A stretch of 30,206 nucleotides of DNA from DATKQY01 sp035532475 (GTDB taxonomy: Bacteria; Actinomycetota; Acidimicrobiia; Acidimicrobiales; Bog-793). Positions 1-8,581 of the stretch are shown here, one piece after another (the stretch's first letter is position 1; every line of letters starts with the position of its first letter). The DNA lies in assembly GCA_035532475.1 (NCBI GenBank), contig DATKQY010000043.1, forward strand, positions 1-30,206. Direction: 5' to 3'. The notes beneath the pieces were generated by a model. It saw only the letters and a list, made by a program, of their open reading frames with translations, was not told the DNA's origin and made no database searches. Made by a program: the position numbers and the translations under genes.

Positions 1-15
1 GCTGACCCCCGTGGC

Positions 16-846
16 GTGAGCGGCGTCCTCGAAGGAAAGGTGGCGATCGTCACCGGCGCCGCGCGCGGCATCGGCCGGGCGACGGCCTCGCTCCTCGCCG
101 GCCAGGGTGCCGCGGTGGTCGTGAACGACCTCGACGCGGAGGCGCTCGCGGGGGCCGCTCAGGCGATCGAGGGCCGGGTGGTCGCCGTCCCGGGCGACAT
201 CACCGATCCCGCCGTGCCCGACGCCCTCGTCGCGCGCGCCGTCGACGAGCTCGGCGGCGTCGACATCGTCGTCAACAATGCCGGCTACACCTGGGACGGG
301 GTGATCCACAAGCTCGGTGACGCGCAGCTCGACGCGATGCTGCAGGTCCACCTGGTCGGTGCCTTCCGCCTCCTGCGCGCGGCGGGCGGGGTGATGCGGG
401 AGGCGGCGAAGCGCGAGCGCGACCGGGGTGAGGAGGTGTTCCGCAAGGTCGTCAACGTCACGTCGATCTCGGGGACCATGGGCAACCCGGGGCAGGCGAA
501 CTACGCGGCCGCGAAAGCGGGCGTCCTCGGGCTGACGAAGACCCTCGCCAAGGAGTGGGGCCCGCTGAAGATCAACGTCAACGCGGTGGCGTTCGGCTTC
601 GTCGAGACCCGCCTCACCGCGCCCGCCGACCTCGCGGCGCCGCTCGAGCGCGCCGGCCAGGCGGTGCGCATCGGCATCCCGGCGCCGCTTCGCGACGCGG
701 TGTTCGCCAGCATCCCCCTCGGTCGGTCCGCCTCGCCCGCCGAGGCCGCCGGAGCGATCTTCCTCCTCTGCACGCCGTGGTCCGACCTCGTCCACGGACA
801 GGTCGTCACCGTCGCCGGCGGGCTCAGTGCCGGGATGGAGAGCTGA
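16..846 (+). CDS. SDR family NAD(P)-dependent oxidoreductase (FabG-like)
   Basis: This is a classical short-chain dehydrogenase/reductase of 276 aa, expected to be a cytosolic NAD(P)-dependent alcohol/ketone oxidoreductase. The Rossmann glycine motif TGAARGIG lies at residues 13-20, NNAG at 87-90, and the catalytic Ser150, Tyr163 and Lys167 are all present. A charged insertion at about 128-140 makes it slightly longer than a typical FabG of about 250 aa. The GTG start at 16 overlaps a TGA at 17-19 in another frame, the GTGA arrangement expected if an upstream gene ends there, so it may be the last gene of an operon entering from the left. It converges on etfA with 13 bp between the stops. The substrate cannot be told from the sequence; the fold assignment is secure. 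Confidence 0.9.
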   Translation: MSGVLEGKVAIVTGAARGIGRATASLLAGQGAAVVVNDLDAEALAGAAQAIEGRVVAVPGDITDPAVPDALVARAVDELGGVDIVVNNAGYTWDGVIHKLGDAQLDAMLQVHLVGAFRLLRAAGGVMREAAKRERDRGEEVFRKVVNVTSISGTMGNPGQANYAAAKAGVLGLTKTLAKEWGPLKINVNAVAFGFVETRLTAPADLAAPLERAGQAVRIGIPAPLRDAVFASIPLGRSASPAEAAGAIFLLCTPWSDLVHGQVVTVAGGLSAGMES

Positions 847-859
847 CGGCCGGCTGCGC

Positions 860-1834
860 CTACAGACGCGCCCTGATCGCCTCGACGAGCTTCGGCAGCA
901 CCTGGTGGACGTCGCCCACGACGCCGAGGTCCGCCAGGCCGAAGATGGGCGCCGAGGGGTCCTTGTTCACCGCGACGACATGCTGCGCCCCGCGCATGCC
1001 GACGAGGTGCTGGGTGGCGCCGGAGATGCCGAAAGCGAGGTAGACCACCGGCTTGACGGTCTTGCCGGTCTGTCCCACCTGGTAGGCGTAGGGGACCCAG
1101 CCGGCGTCAACGATGGCGCGAGAGGCGGCGGGGGCGCCGCCGAGGAGCCCGGCGAGCTCCTCCACGAGCGCGTAGTGCTCCGGCGAGCCGAGCCCGCGGC
1201 CCCCCGACACGACGACGCTGGCATCGTCGAGGCTCGGCCCGCCGCGGCTCTCCACGTGGCGGGCGAGCACCTGCGCGGCGTCGGTCGGCCCGGCGGGGGG
1301 CGCCTCCAGCTCGATGAGCTCGGCGGCGCCGTCGGCGACGGGCTCGGCCGCGAACGACTTCGGGCGCACGAGGAACAGCGCCGGGCCTGGCCCGGTGAAA
1401 CGGGCCCGGACCACCCGGGAGCCGCCGAGGACGGCATGGGAGCTGACGAGCGCGCCGCCGACGTCGTCCAGGCCGACGACGTTGGTCAGCACCGGCAGGT
1501 CGAGGCGTGCCGAAAGGCGGGCGAGCACGTCGCGGCCGTCGTAGGTGGTCGCCGCGAGCACGGCATCGGGGAGGTCGCCCGCACCGAGCCCGCCGGCGAC
1601 GGCGGCCGCGACGCGCGGTGCCGCCAAGGCGCCGTCGAGATCCCCGAGGCTGAAGCAGCGCCGCGCCCCGTGTGCACCGAGCTCCACTGCCGCACCGGCC
1701 GCACCGGCGCCCCAGGTGAGGGCGTCGACCTCGCCGGCGAGGTGGCGCGCCTGGCCGATGAGCTCCAGCGCCACCGTGAGCGGACGGCCGTCGCGCTGCT
1801 CGGCCAGCACCAGGATCCTGCTCATCGCCGCCAT
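860..1834 (-). CDS. etfA: Electron transfer flavoprotein alpha subunit
   Basis: EtfA binds FAD and, with EtfB, carries electrons from flavin dehydrogenases to the respiratory chain through ETF:quinone oxidoreductase. The protein is about 324 aa. The C-terminal FAD domain is very recognisable: SGGRGLGS, then a VDAGWVPYAYQVGQTGK segment, then FGISGATQHLVGM and VNKDPSAPIFGLADLG. The N-terminal part begins MAAMSRILVLAEQRDG. The ATG at 1834 shares a base with the etfB stop (TGATG), so the two are translationally coupled; ATG 1825 is an alternative start. It is the last gene of the minus-strand array. Its electron donor here is unknown, since no conventional acyl-CoA dehydrogenase is adjacent. Confidence 0.95.
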   Translation of the reverse strand: MAAMSRILVLAEQRDGRPLTVALELIGQARHLAGEVDALTWGAGAAGAAVELGAHGARRCFSLGDLDGALAAPRVAAAVAGGLGAGDLPDAVLAATTYDGRDVLARLSARLDLPVLTNVVGLDDVGGALVSSHAVLGGSRVVRARFTGPGPALFLVRPKSFAAEPVADGAAELIELEAPPAGPTDAAQVLARHVESRGGPSLDDASVVVSGGRGLGSPEHYALVEELAGLLGGAPAASRAIVDAGWVPYAYQVGQTGKTVKPVVYLAFGISGATQHLVGMRGAQHVVAVNKDPSAPIFGLADLGVVGDVHQVLPKLVEAIRARL

Positions 1835-2613
1835 CAGAGGACCTTCCACTCCTCGAGCAGGGCGAGGATGCGGCGGTAGCCCTCGCCGTCGTCGACGACG
1901 ACCTCTCCCGCCGCGCGCTCGCCGACCGGCTCGATCGAGACGACCTCCTGGCGTGCCCCCACGGCACCGACCTCTGCTGGGTCGATCCCGAGATCGGCGA
2001 GCCCGAGCTGCTCGACCGGCTTGGACTTGGCGCCCATGATCCCCTTGAACGACGGGTAGCGCACCTCGACCACGCCGGCGGTCACCGTCACGACGGCGGG
2101 CAGCGGGCAGATCACCTCGTCGTAGCCGCCCTCGGTCTGGCGCTCGACCCGCAGTCCCGTCGCGCCGACCTCGACGTGGCGGGCGAAGCTCACCGAGGGG
2201 AGGCCGAGCAGCTCGGCGAGCTGGACGGGGACCGTCCCGGTGTAGCCGTCGGTCGACTCCGTGGCCGCCACGACCAGGTCGGCGCCGATGCGGCGAACGA
2301 CGGCGGCGAGGACCTTCGCAGTGCCGAGCGCGTCGCTCCCGGCGAGGCGGGGATCGGAGACGACGACCGCCTTCGCGGCGCCCATGGCGAGCGCCGTGCG
2401 CAGCCCGGAGCTCTCCCCGTCGGGGACCATGGAGACGAGGGTCACCTCGCCGCCGCCCGCCTGCTCGACCAGTCGGAGCGCCATCTCGACGCCGTAGCTG
2501 TCGGAGTCGTCGAGCACGAGGCCGCCGCTTCGCACAAGGGTGCGAGTCTCGGGGTCGAAGTCCGCCGGTGCCTCCGGGTCGGGGATCTGCTTGACGAGGA
2601 CGGCGACGTCCAC
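1834..2613 (-). CDS. etfB: Electron transfer flavoprotein beta subunit
   Basis: EtfB is the AMP-binding partner of EtfA. The protein starts VDVAVLVKQIPDPEAP, matching the family N-terminus (V-LVKQ-PD), and contains the AADLVVAATESTDGYTG-type region near the AMP site. I chose the GTG at 2613 because it puts the family's N-terminal strand at residue 1 and has AGGTGG just upstream; an ATG at 2658 would add 15 unsupported residues. The length of 259 aa is normal for EtfB. It is separated from the upstream dioxygenase gene by 111 bp and overlaps etfA by one base. The pair is certainly co-expressed. Confidence 0.93.
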   Translation of the reverse strand: MDVAVLVKQIPDPEAPADFDPETRTLVRSGGLVLDDSDSYGVEMALRLVEQAGGGEVTLVSMVPDGESSGLRTALAMGAAKAVVVSDPRLAGSDALGTAKVLAAVVRRIGADLVVAATESTDGYTGTVPVQLAELLGLPSVSFARHVEVGATGLRVERQTEGGYDEVICPLPAVVTVTAGVVEVRYPSFKGIMGAKSKPVEQLGLADLGIDPAEVGAVGARQEVVSIEPVGERAAGEVVVDDGEGYRRILALLEEWKVL

Positions 2614-2724
2614 GAACCACCTGCCGATCTTGCGCTCCCGTCGCGCGCCCAACGGCACGACGACCTCTGTGATCGACCCGAAGCTAGTGCGGCCGGTGTC
2701 GGCTGGCCAACGGCGTTCGGGCCG

Positions 2725-3717
2725 TCACGACCAGACACTGAAGCACATCGCGGTGCCGGTCCCTGCGGGCGACCGGTAGCCGGCGACGTAGTCGATCACC
2801 TCCATGTCGCGCCCGCGCAGCGCACCGCCCGCGGCCAGCCAGTTCAGGATCTCCGAGGTGCCCGAGCGGAGGTGCTTGCGCTCGATCGCTGCCAGGTCGG
2901 CGCCGTCGTGACGGGCGAGCGCCCCGAGGACGCGCCGGTCGAGCTCCTCGTTGATCACGAAGTGGCTGAGCCCGCCGCTCGCGACCACCACCACCCGGCA
3001 CGGCTCCGGCCACGCCGCGATCGCCTCGGCGAGGGCCTCGCCGAACGCGTAGCAGCGCGCCGCGGACGGCACGTTCGGCGGGTAGTAGGTGTTGACGAAG
3101 ACCGGCACCATCGGCACGTGGCCGGCCAGACCGAGGCGACGCCGAACAAAGGTGAAGGCGTGGCCGAGGGAGCGGCCCTCGTGCTGGCGCGAGAAGCGGT
3201 TGACGTCGAAGTCACGGGCCGTCAGGTGCTCCACGAGGTGGAGGCTGAGCGCCGGCTGCGAGCGGTAGACGTCGCCGTCGGGAGCGTGGGCCGCCCACAG
3301 CGCCTCTTGAAGTCCGAGCGGCATCCTCGCCCTGACGGCGGCGCTCGGCGCCAGATCCGCCAGCTGCTCGCCGAGGAAGAGCGAGAACGTCGACGTCCCG
3401 TCGTCGCCGAACAGCTCCTCCTGGTCGTCGCCGATGACGACCACGACGTCCGGACGGGCCACCTCGAGCCGGCGACCGAGCTCGGCGATGGCCGCCTGGC
3501 ACCGCTGGTACTTGCCCTCCCATGCCGCCGTGCCGAGCTCGGCGGCGACGGCCGGATCTGCTGCGGCGAGGAGGTCGTCGTAGCTGTGGTACTCGCCGTC
3601 GACCCCGAGCAGGCGGCTGTTCGCCCGGTCGCGGGCCGCGTGGTCGGACCAGGTCGAAACGGGCGTGCTGAGCTGGGGCGTGTGGGACGTGCCGAGGCCC
3701 ATCACGAGCTCGGCCAT
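2725..3717 (-). CDS. LigB-type class III extradiol ring-cleavage dioxygenase
   Basis: This 330-aa protein resembles the catalytic subunit of protocatechuate 4,5-dioxygenase and gallate dioxygenase, Fe(II) enzymes that open catechol-type rings. It shows the N-terminal GLGTSHTP motif with His12 (an iron ligand in LigB), the VVIGDDQEELF motif (about 94-104), His186 in SLGHAFTF near where the LigB catalytic histidine lies, VNTYYPPN (about 208-215), and VASGGLSHFVINEEL with His252 and Glu257/258. Placing individual residues on LigB is from memory of the family, not an alignment. I see no LigA-like small subunit next to it, so it may act alone as gallate-type enzymes do. A LigJ-like hydratase lies two genes upstream, supporting a meta-cleavage role. 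The aromatic substrate is unknown. Confidence 0.85.
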   Translation of the reverse strand: MAELVMGLGTSHTPQLSTPVSTWSDHAARDRANSRLLGVDGEYHSYDDLLAAADPAVAAELGTAAWEGKYQRCQAAIAELGRRLEVARPDVVVVIGDDQEELFGDDGTSTFSLFLGEQLADLAPSAAVRARMPLGLQEALWAAHAPDGDVYRSQPALSLHLVEHLTARDFDVNRFSRQHEGRSLGHAFTFVRRRLGLAGHVPMVPVFVNTYYPPNVPSAARCYAFGEALAEAIAAWPEPCRVVVVASGGLSHFVINEELDRRVLGALARHDGADLAAIERKHLRSGTSEILNWLAAGGALRGRDMEVIDYVAGYRSPAGTGTAMCFSVWS

Positions 3718-3778
3718 GCGACCTTCCCAACGCGCGTTCCGAGCGCCACCGCGACCTCGCGACGCCGGCGGCGACCGC

Positions 3779-4441
3779 CTAGCCGAGACCGCCGAGACCG
3801 GAGGTGTACGTGCTCATCCGGTGCAGCTCGCTCGTGCGCAGCGCGTCGGCGAGCGACTTCTTCTCGAGCGCGCGGATGATCGCCCGGTGCTCCTTCAGCG
3901 TCCGCTTCTTGCCCTCGGGCGACGCGAGGCTCCTCGCGGTGTTGGCGTCGATCATCGTCCAGAGCCGGTTCACCTCGCCGAAGATCACCGTGAGCGGCGA
4001 CAGCGAGAAGATCGTGAAGTGGAACGTCCGGTTGAGGTTGATGAAGCGGGCGGCCTCGTCGCTCATGACGAGCTCTTCCATCTCGGCGTTCAGCCGCCGC
4101 AGCGTCGCGAGCTCCTCCGCCGTCGGCCAGCGCGCCGTCCTGATCAGCTCCGGCTCGAGCAGGTCGAGCATCCGGTTGATCTGCGCGATGTCGTCCTTCT
4201 CCCGCCGCGCCACGAAGTAGCCACGGTGACGGCGGTACTCGAGCAGCTCCTGCTCGGTGAGGATCCGCAGCGCCTCGCGGACGGGAAGCCGGCTGACCTG
4301 CAGGAGATCGGCCATCTCCTCCTGCCTCAGCTGGACGCCGGGCAGCAGGGAGCCGTCCATGATCCACGACCGCAGCTGGGCCACGACCTGGTCGACCGGC
4401 CCGGCGTCGGGGGAGGTCGGATCGACGTCGCTGCGCAGCAT
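3779..4441 (-). CDS. GntR family transcriptional regulator (FCD domain)
   Basis: This is a one-component DNA-binding regulator of about 220 aa. An N-terminal winged helix-turn-helix (LPGVQLRQEEMADLLQVSRLPVREALRILTEQ region, written here only as a landmark around residues 30-65) is followed by an all-helical FCD ligand domain with the usual RFINLNRTFHF and LKEHRAIIRALE segments. I chose the ATG at 4441; a GTG at 4510 is possible, but a -10-like TATGCT (4486-4491) lies between the two and the extra residues look non-coding. It sits inside the catabolic array between the LigJ-like and LigB-like genes and probably controls them in response to a carboxylate intermediate. That target is inference. 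Confidence 0.88.
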   Translation of the reverse strand: MLRSDVDPTSPDAGPVDQVVAQLRSWIMDGSLLPGVQLRQEEMADLLQVSRLPVREALRILTEQELLEYRRHRGYFVARREKDDIAQINRMLDLLEPELIRTARWPTAEELATLRRLNAEMEELVMSDEAARFINLNRTFHFTIFSLSPLTVIFGEVNRLWTMIDANTARSLASPEGKKRTLKEHRAIIRALEKKSLADALRTSELHRMSTYTSGLGGLG

Positions 4442-4485
4442 GGCCGTGGCGGGCTTCTTTGCACTGAAGGGACCGGGACGCGCTG

Positions 4486-4491
4486 AGCATA
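4486..4491 (-). promoter_or_regulatory. Possible -10 element for the GntR gene
   Basis: On the minus strand this reads TATGCT, about 45 bases before the chosen ATG at 4441. No convincing -35 is visible at 17-18 bases upstream, so this is a weak call. The same hexamer occurs at 5557-5562 in front of the LigJ-like gene, at a similar distance from its start, and at 5737-5742. Confidence 0.25.
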
Positions 4492-4543
4492 ACGTGTCGT
4501 CTGGCCCCACTCACCGAACGTGGCCCGTCGGCGGGTGCGGGCG

Positions 4544-5512
4544 TCACCCGAGGCGCGAGTACACGGTGCGGGCGTTGCGCTCGAAGATCGCTTCCCGCTC
4601 GTCCGGACCGAGCACGTCGAGCCCCTCGATGAGCGGCTTCAGGTCGTCGAGGGGACCGCCGCTCCCCGGTCGCTCGGTGCCGAACATCACCCGCTTCGCG
4701 CCGACGGTCTCGACGAGCAGGCGGAGCGCCCCGGTCGTGTACAGGCAGGTGTCGAACCAGAACCGCCGCAGCGTCTGCTCGAACGGCTCCGTCTCGGGAT
4801 GCCTCGCCCGGGTGTTCATGTCATGGGCGACCCACCGGCCGAGCTGGTAGGGGACCGACCCGCCGCCGTGGGGCACGACGACCTTCAGCGCCGGGAAGGC
4901 CTCGAAGACCTTGCCCCGGATCATCGAGAGGATCGCCAGGCTCTCCTCGGTGATGAAGTGCTCGCTGTAGTTCTCCCGGCCGTAGCAGCCGGAGGAGTGG
5001 ACGAGCACGGGCACGTCCATCGCGACGAGGCGCTCGTAGAGCGGGAACCAGTACTCGTCGCCGAGGACGGGCGAGGTGCCAGCGCCCTCGCTCGGGTCCG
5101 GGTTGAGCAGCGCCCCGACGAAGCCGAGCTCGTTCACCGCGCGATCCAGCTCCTCGAACACGTCGCTCACCGGTGCGCCGGCGACCTGCGGCAGGCCGGC
5201 GACCCCTTTGATCCGCTCGGGGTGCTCCCGGGCCTGCAGGGCGATGGCGTCGTTGTAGAGGCCGATCCACCAGTGGACGATCTCGCCAGGTCGGTGGGAG
5301 TGCTTCATGACGAACGGCCGTGGCGAGGTGAGCTGGATGTCGGTCCCCACCTCGTCCATCAGCTTCAGCTGGCGTTCGGCGCCGTGCAGCAGGTCGTCGC
5401 GGAGCGGATCCACCCGCGGGCGTGCGCCGTAGGTGCCCGATGCCTCGAGGGTGGTCCAGACGGCGTGGAGGGCAGGGCCGGCGACCACATGGGCGTGGCT
5501 GTCGATGATCAT
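4544..5512 (-). CDS. Amidohydrolase-family hydratase/decarboxylase, LigJ-like (4-oxalomesaconate hydratase type)
   Basis: This is a 322-aa TIM-barrel amidohydrolase-2 protein. The metal motif HAH is at residues 6-8 (MIIDSHAH), with VLVHSSGCYGREN in mid-protein, VVPHGGGSVPYQLGRW later, and FGTERPGSGGPLDDL near the end. These segments recall LigJ, 4-oxalomesaconate hydratase, which acts on the ring-opened product of gallate or after LigC in the protocatechuate 4,5-pathway; ACMSD-type decarboxylases are the alternative. The start at 5512 is well supported by GGAGGG six bases upstream. Longer readings back to 5737 have no ribosome site and look non-coding. The LigB-like dioxygenase in the same array strengthens the hydratase reading, which remains a family-level inference. 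Confidence 0.82.
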   Translation of the reverse strand: MIIDSHAHVVAGPALHAVWTTLEASGTYGARPRVDPLRDDLLHGAERQLKLMDEVGTDIQLTSPRPFVMKHSHRPGEIVHWWIGLYNDAIALQAREHPERIKGVAGLPQVAGAPVSDVFEELDRAVNELGFVGALLNPDPSEGAGTSPVLGDEYWFPLYERLVAMDVPVLVHSSGCYGRENYSEHFITEESLAILSMIRGKVFEAFPALKVVVPHGGGSVPYQLGRWVAHDMNTRARHPETEPFEQTLRRFWFDTCLYTTGALRLLVETVGAKRVMFGTERPGSGGPLDDLKPLIEGLDVLGPDEREAIFERNARTVYSRLG

Positions 5513-5774
5513 GCTCACCCTCCTCGGGGGGCCGGCCGCGGACGCGACCGCCGCGGAGCATATCTGCGGATCCAACATCGGGCGCTTCGCCACTCGGGCG
5601 CGGGCCGGCTGGAAGGTGCTCGGCGGCCTCTTCGCGCCGGCCAGGGCCGCGAGCGCGGATGCGCCGAGGTGCTGGCGTTCGGGCTGGAGCCGGCATGCCG
5701 CCTGCGGCGACGGCGCCCGGTTCGGCAGTGAGGCCAAGCATACGGATCTTGCGCGTCACACCTATTTGTCGGCC

Positions 5775-6539
5775 TCAGGCGGCGGTGATCCCCGCGTCCA
5801 CGAGGTACACGCCGCCGGTCACGTAGCTCGCCTCATCGCTCAGCAGCCACGTGGCGAGGTTCGCGACCTCCTCGGCCGTCCCGTAGCGACCCATCGGCAC
5901 GCGGGCCGCGACGGACTGCATCAGGCCGTCGGGGTCCTCGGGCGAGAGCTGGCGCGTGAGGGCGCGCGCCATGCGGGTGTCGATGTGGCCCGGAGCGATG
6001 GCGTTCACCCGGATTCCGTGTGCCGCCCCCTCTATGGCCGCGCAGCGCGTCAGACCGACGACCGCGTGCTTCGAGGTGATGTAGGGGCTGAAGTTGGGGC
6101 CCCCCTTCACCCCGCCCATGGAGGCGGTGTTCACGATCGAGCCACCACCTTGGGCGAGCATCACGCGCAGCACCTCGCGCAGCCCGAGGAAGACGCCACG
6201 GCAGTTGACCGCCATGACGCGGTCGAAGTCGGCGACGTCGAGCTCGACGATCGGTGCCATCCGCCCCTCGATCCCCGCGTTGTTGAAGAACAGGTCGATC
6301 CGCCCGTACTCCTCGACCGCGCGCCGTACGTAGCCCGCGACCGCCGCCTCGTCGGAGACGTCGGCGCTGAGCGCCAGCGCCCCGAGCTCACCCGCGACCC
6401 GGCGTAGCTGCTCCTCCTCGCGGTCGACGAGGACGACGCGCGCGCCGTCAGCGACAAGCCGCGCCCCGACCGCGGCGCCGAAGCCACCCGCGCCGCCGGT
6501 GACCACGGCGACCCGATCCTGGAACCGTCCTTCGCCCAT
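5775..6539 (-). CDS. SDR family oxidoreductase
   Basis: This 254-aa classical SDR has TGGAGGFG at 14-21, NNAG at 86-89, catalytic Ser140, Tyr153 and Lys157, and a C-terminal ASYVTGGVYLVDAG typical of FabG/cyclohexanol-dehydrogenase-type enzymes. An acidic residue after the second beta strand (VLVDREEE, about 36-43) suggests NAD rather than NADP. A GGAGGGAG site lies upstream of the ATG at 6539. It is one of two adjacent SDR genes between the alcohol dehydrogenase and the LigJ-like gene, consistent with successive oxidations of one substrate; the substrate is unknown. The 262 bases downstream, up to the LigJ-like start, hold no gene that I can support. Confidence 0.9.
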   Translation of the reverse strand: MGEGRFQDRVAVVTGGAGGFGAAVGARLVADGARVVLVDREEEQLRRVAGELGALALSADVSDEAAVAGYVRRAVEEYGRIDLFFNNAGIEGRMAPIVELDVADFDRVMAVNCRGVFLGLREVLRVMLAQGGGSIVNTASMGGVKGGPNFSPYITSKHAVVGLTRCAAIEGAAHGIRVNAIAPGHIDTRMARALTRQLSPEDPDGLMQSVAARVPMGRYGTAEEVANLATWLLSDEASYVTGGVYLVDAGITAA

Positions 6540-6644
6540 CGCTGCCCGCTCCCTCCGGTCGTTCCCACACTGCGATCAACCCGCCACGAGGGGCGCGTCC
6601 CACCGCTCCCCAGCGTGCTGCGGCACCAGCACCGGACGCCGCCA

Positions 6645-7496
6645 CTAGCCCCCGCGGACCTGCAGATCCGGGTTCCTCCCGAGGAGGATGTCTTCGTTCC
6701 GGCTCCGGATGGCGTCGTCCCAGTCGTGATCGGTGAGGACGTAGAAGCGGTCGTCACGGATCGCTTGGAACAAGATGTCCGCCACCTGCGACGGCGGCAT
6801 GCCCTGTGCGAGACGCGCGTCGAGCCGGTCGCGGATCTCTTGCCCTTGGCTCGCGCCGGGGGACGCGGTCGCGTTCTGCAGCTCGGCGGGGCGGTTGCGG
6901 CTCCCCCGGAACAACCTCGTCGCGATGATCCCCGGGCACAGCGCGCTCACCCCGATATTCGCCTCGCGCTCGCGGAGCTCGGCGTACATCGTCTCGCTGA
7001 GCGCGAGCACGGCGTGCTTGGCGATGCCGTACATGTTGCCGCCGCGAACGAGGGCGGTCATCGACACCGTGTTGACGACGTGGCCCTCCTCGCCGTGGGC
7101 GAGCATGCCGGGCAGGAAGGTCTGGATGCCGTGGACGACGCTTCGGAAGTTGACGCCCATCGTCCACTGCCAGTCGTTGTCGCTCGCCTCCCAGATGGCG
7201 CCGTCCAGGTAGCCCTCGACTCCGGCGTTGTTGCACAGCACGTGGATGTTGCCGTACGCCTCGGCGGCGCGCTCGGCAAGGTGCTCGACGCTCTCGCGCC
7301 GGGAGACGTCGGTGTGCACGCCGATGACGTCGTGGCCGGCGTCGCGCAGCTCGGACACCGCACGCTCGAGCGCCGCCAGTTCGACGTCGGCGAGCACGAC
7401 GCGCATCGACTCCTCGGCGAAGCGCTGGGCGAAGGCCCGGCCCATGCCGCTTCCGGCCCCGGTGACGACGGCGACCTTCCCCCTGAACTCCTGCAT
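6645..7496 (-). CDS. SDR family oxidoreductase
   Basis: This SDR of about 283 aa has TGAGSGMG at 12-19, an NAD-type Asp in VVLADVEL, NNAG at 89-92, and the active-site Tyr156 and Lys160 in MYGIAK. The loop between the presumed catalytic Ser145 and Tyr156 is two residues shorter than in its neighbours. Two consecutive ATG codons exist; the second (7496) is preferred because GGGAGGG then lies about four bases upstream, while for the first it is adjacent. The C-terminal tail (DDAIRSRNEDILLGRNPDL) resembles SDRs often annotated near aromatic and terpene degradation genes, though that is only a loose impression. It lies 70 bp downstream of the alcohol dehydrogenase gene and is probably co-transcribed. 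Confidence 0.88.
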   Translation of the reverse strand: MQEFRGKVAVVTGAGSGMGRAFAQRFAEESMRVVLADVELAALERAVSELRDAGHDVIGVHTDVSRRESVEHLAERAAEAYGNIHVLCNNAGVEGYLDGAIWEASDNDWQWTMGVNFRSVVHGIQTFLPGMLAHGEEGHVVNTVSMTALVRGGNMYGIAKHAVLALSETMYAELREREANIGVSALCPGIIATRLFRGSRNRPAELQNATASPGASQGQEIRDRLDARLAQGMPPSQVADILFQAIRDDRFYVLTDHDWDDAIRSRNEDILLGRNPDLQVRGG

Positions 7497-7566
7497 CATC
7501 CCTCCCGCTCTGGCCACGCCCGGCTCGGCGCGCCCGACAGTGCCGCACGGGGCGGCTCCCGAACCA

Positions 7567-8571
7567 CTAGCGCCAGGGCTGGACGAGCACGCCCACCAGG
7601 TCCTGGGGAGCGGCGAGCCGCCTGAACGCGTCGGGCGCGTCGGCGAGCGTGACCCGCTCGCTCACGAGCGGCTCGAAGTCGACCGCGCCGGACGCGACGA
7701 GGTGGAGCGCCGCTCGGTAGTGCCCCACGTCGAACGCGCACGATCCCACGAGGTGCAGGTTCTGGCCGACGAACACGGCGAGGTCGACCGGGGCCGGCCC
7801 TTGCGGCAGCCCGACCTCCACGATGGTCCCGCCCGCCGCGAGCGCGGGTGTGCACGCCGCGACGGCCTCCTGCGCCCCGGAGCACTCGAAGACGGCGGAC
7901 ACCCGGTCGCCGGTCGCGGCGACGTGGCTCGTGACGCTCGTCTCGCGCGCGTCGAGGACGAGGTCGGCTCCGACCCGGGCGGCGGCGGCGCGACGGCCCG
8001 GCGAGCGGCCGAATGCGACGATCCTGCCGGCCCCAGAGGCGCGAAGCGCCAGGATGACGCTCAACCCGATGCTTCCGACCCCGAACACCACGGCGTCGTC
8101 ACCGGGCGACCACCCGGCGAGCTCCACGGCTCGCAGCGCGACGGCCAACGGCTCGACGTGGGCACCGAGCTCGACGTCGAGGCCATCGGGCAGGGCGTGC
8201 AGCTGCGAACCCGGCACCGCCACCAGTTCGGCGAAGCCACCCGGCGCGGTCAGACCGATGTTGGGGCTCGGGCAGAGGAACGGGAACCCCCGCCGGCAGG
8301 CGTCGCACGCGCCGCAGCTCCCGAGGGGGTTGACCGCCACCGCCTGCCCGGTGCGCCATTCGCCGGCCCCACGGCCGACCTCGACGATCGTTCCGGCGAA
8401 CTCGTGGCCGAGCACCGATCCGGGCGCGGCCCGGCCGCTCTCGACCCCGTGGACGTCGGAGCCGCAGATGCCGCACGAGTGCACCGAGACGACCACCTCG
8501 CCGGCGCCCGGCACGGGGTCGGGACGTTCGGCGAGGACGACCGCGCCCGGGACGACGGTGAGAGCCCTCAC
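7567..8571 (-). CDS. Zinc-dependent alcohol dehydrogenase (sorbitol/threonine dehydrogenase type MDR)
   Basis: This is a 334-aa medium-chain dehydrogenase. The catalytic zinc site is visible as Cys36 (ICGSDVH) with His56-Glu57 in GHEFAG. The structural zinc site has four cysteines, Cys86, Cys89, Cys92 and Cys100, in a GSCGACDACRRG...LC stretch. The NAD fold shows GVGSIG. Such enzymes oxidise polyols, sugar alcohols or L-threonine with NAD+. The GTG start at 8571 lies ten bases after the stop of the transketolase C-terminal subunit gene, with a GAGG upstream, so it is in the same operon. The company of a split transketolase fits a sugar or polyol route, but the substrate is not shown by the sequence. 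Confidence 0.9.
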   Translation of the reverse strand: MRALTVVPGAVVLAERPDPVPGAGEVVVSVHSCGICGSDVHGVESGRAAPGSVLGHEFAGTIVEVGRGAGEWRTGQAVAVNPLGSCGACDACRRGFPFLCPSPNIGLTAPGGFAELVAVPGSQLHALPDGLDVELGAHVEPLAVALRAVELAGWSPGDDAVVFGVGSIGLSVILALRASGAGRIVAFGRSPGRRAAAARVGADLVLDARETSVTSHVAATGDRVSAVFECSGAQEAVAACTPALAAGGTIVEVGLPQGPAPVDLAVFVGQNLHLVGSCAFDVGHYRAALHLVASGAVDFEPLVSERVTLADAPDAFRRLAAPQDLVGVLVQPWR

Positions 8572-8581
8572 CGGCCGGGCC

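Noticed and set aside
860..3879. Long open frames antisense to etfAB and the dioxygenase, over 300-500 codons
   Set aside because: They are by-products of GC-rich codon bias: arginine- and alanine-rich translations with no family motifs, opposite strongly recognisable genes.
5513..5737. An N-terminal extension of the LigJ-like protein to 5737
   Set aside because: The family N-terminus (MIID.HAH) begins at 5512 with a strong GGAGGG site; the extension has no ribosome site or homology that I recognise.
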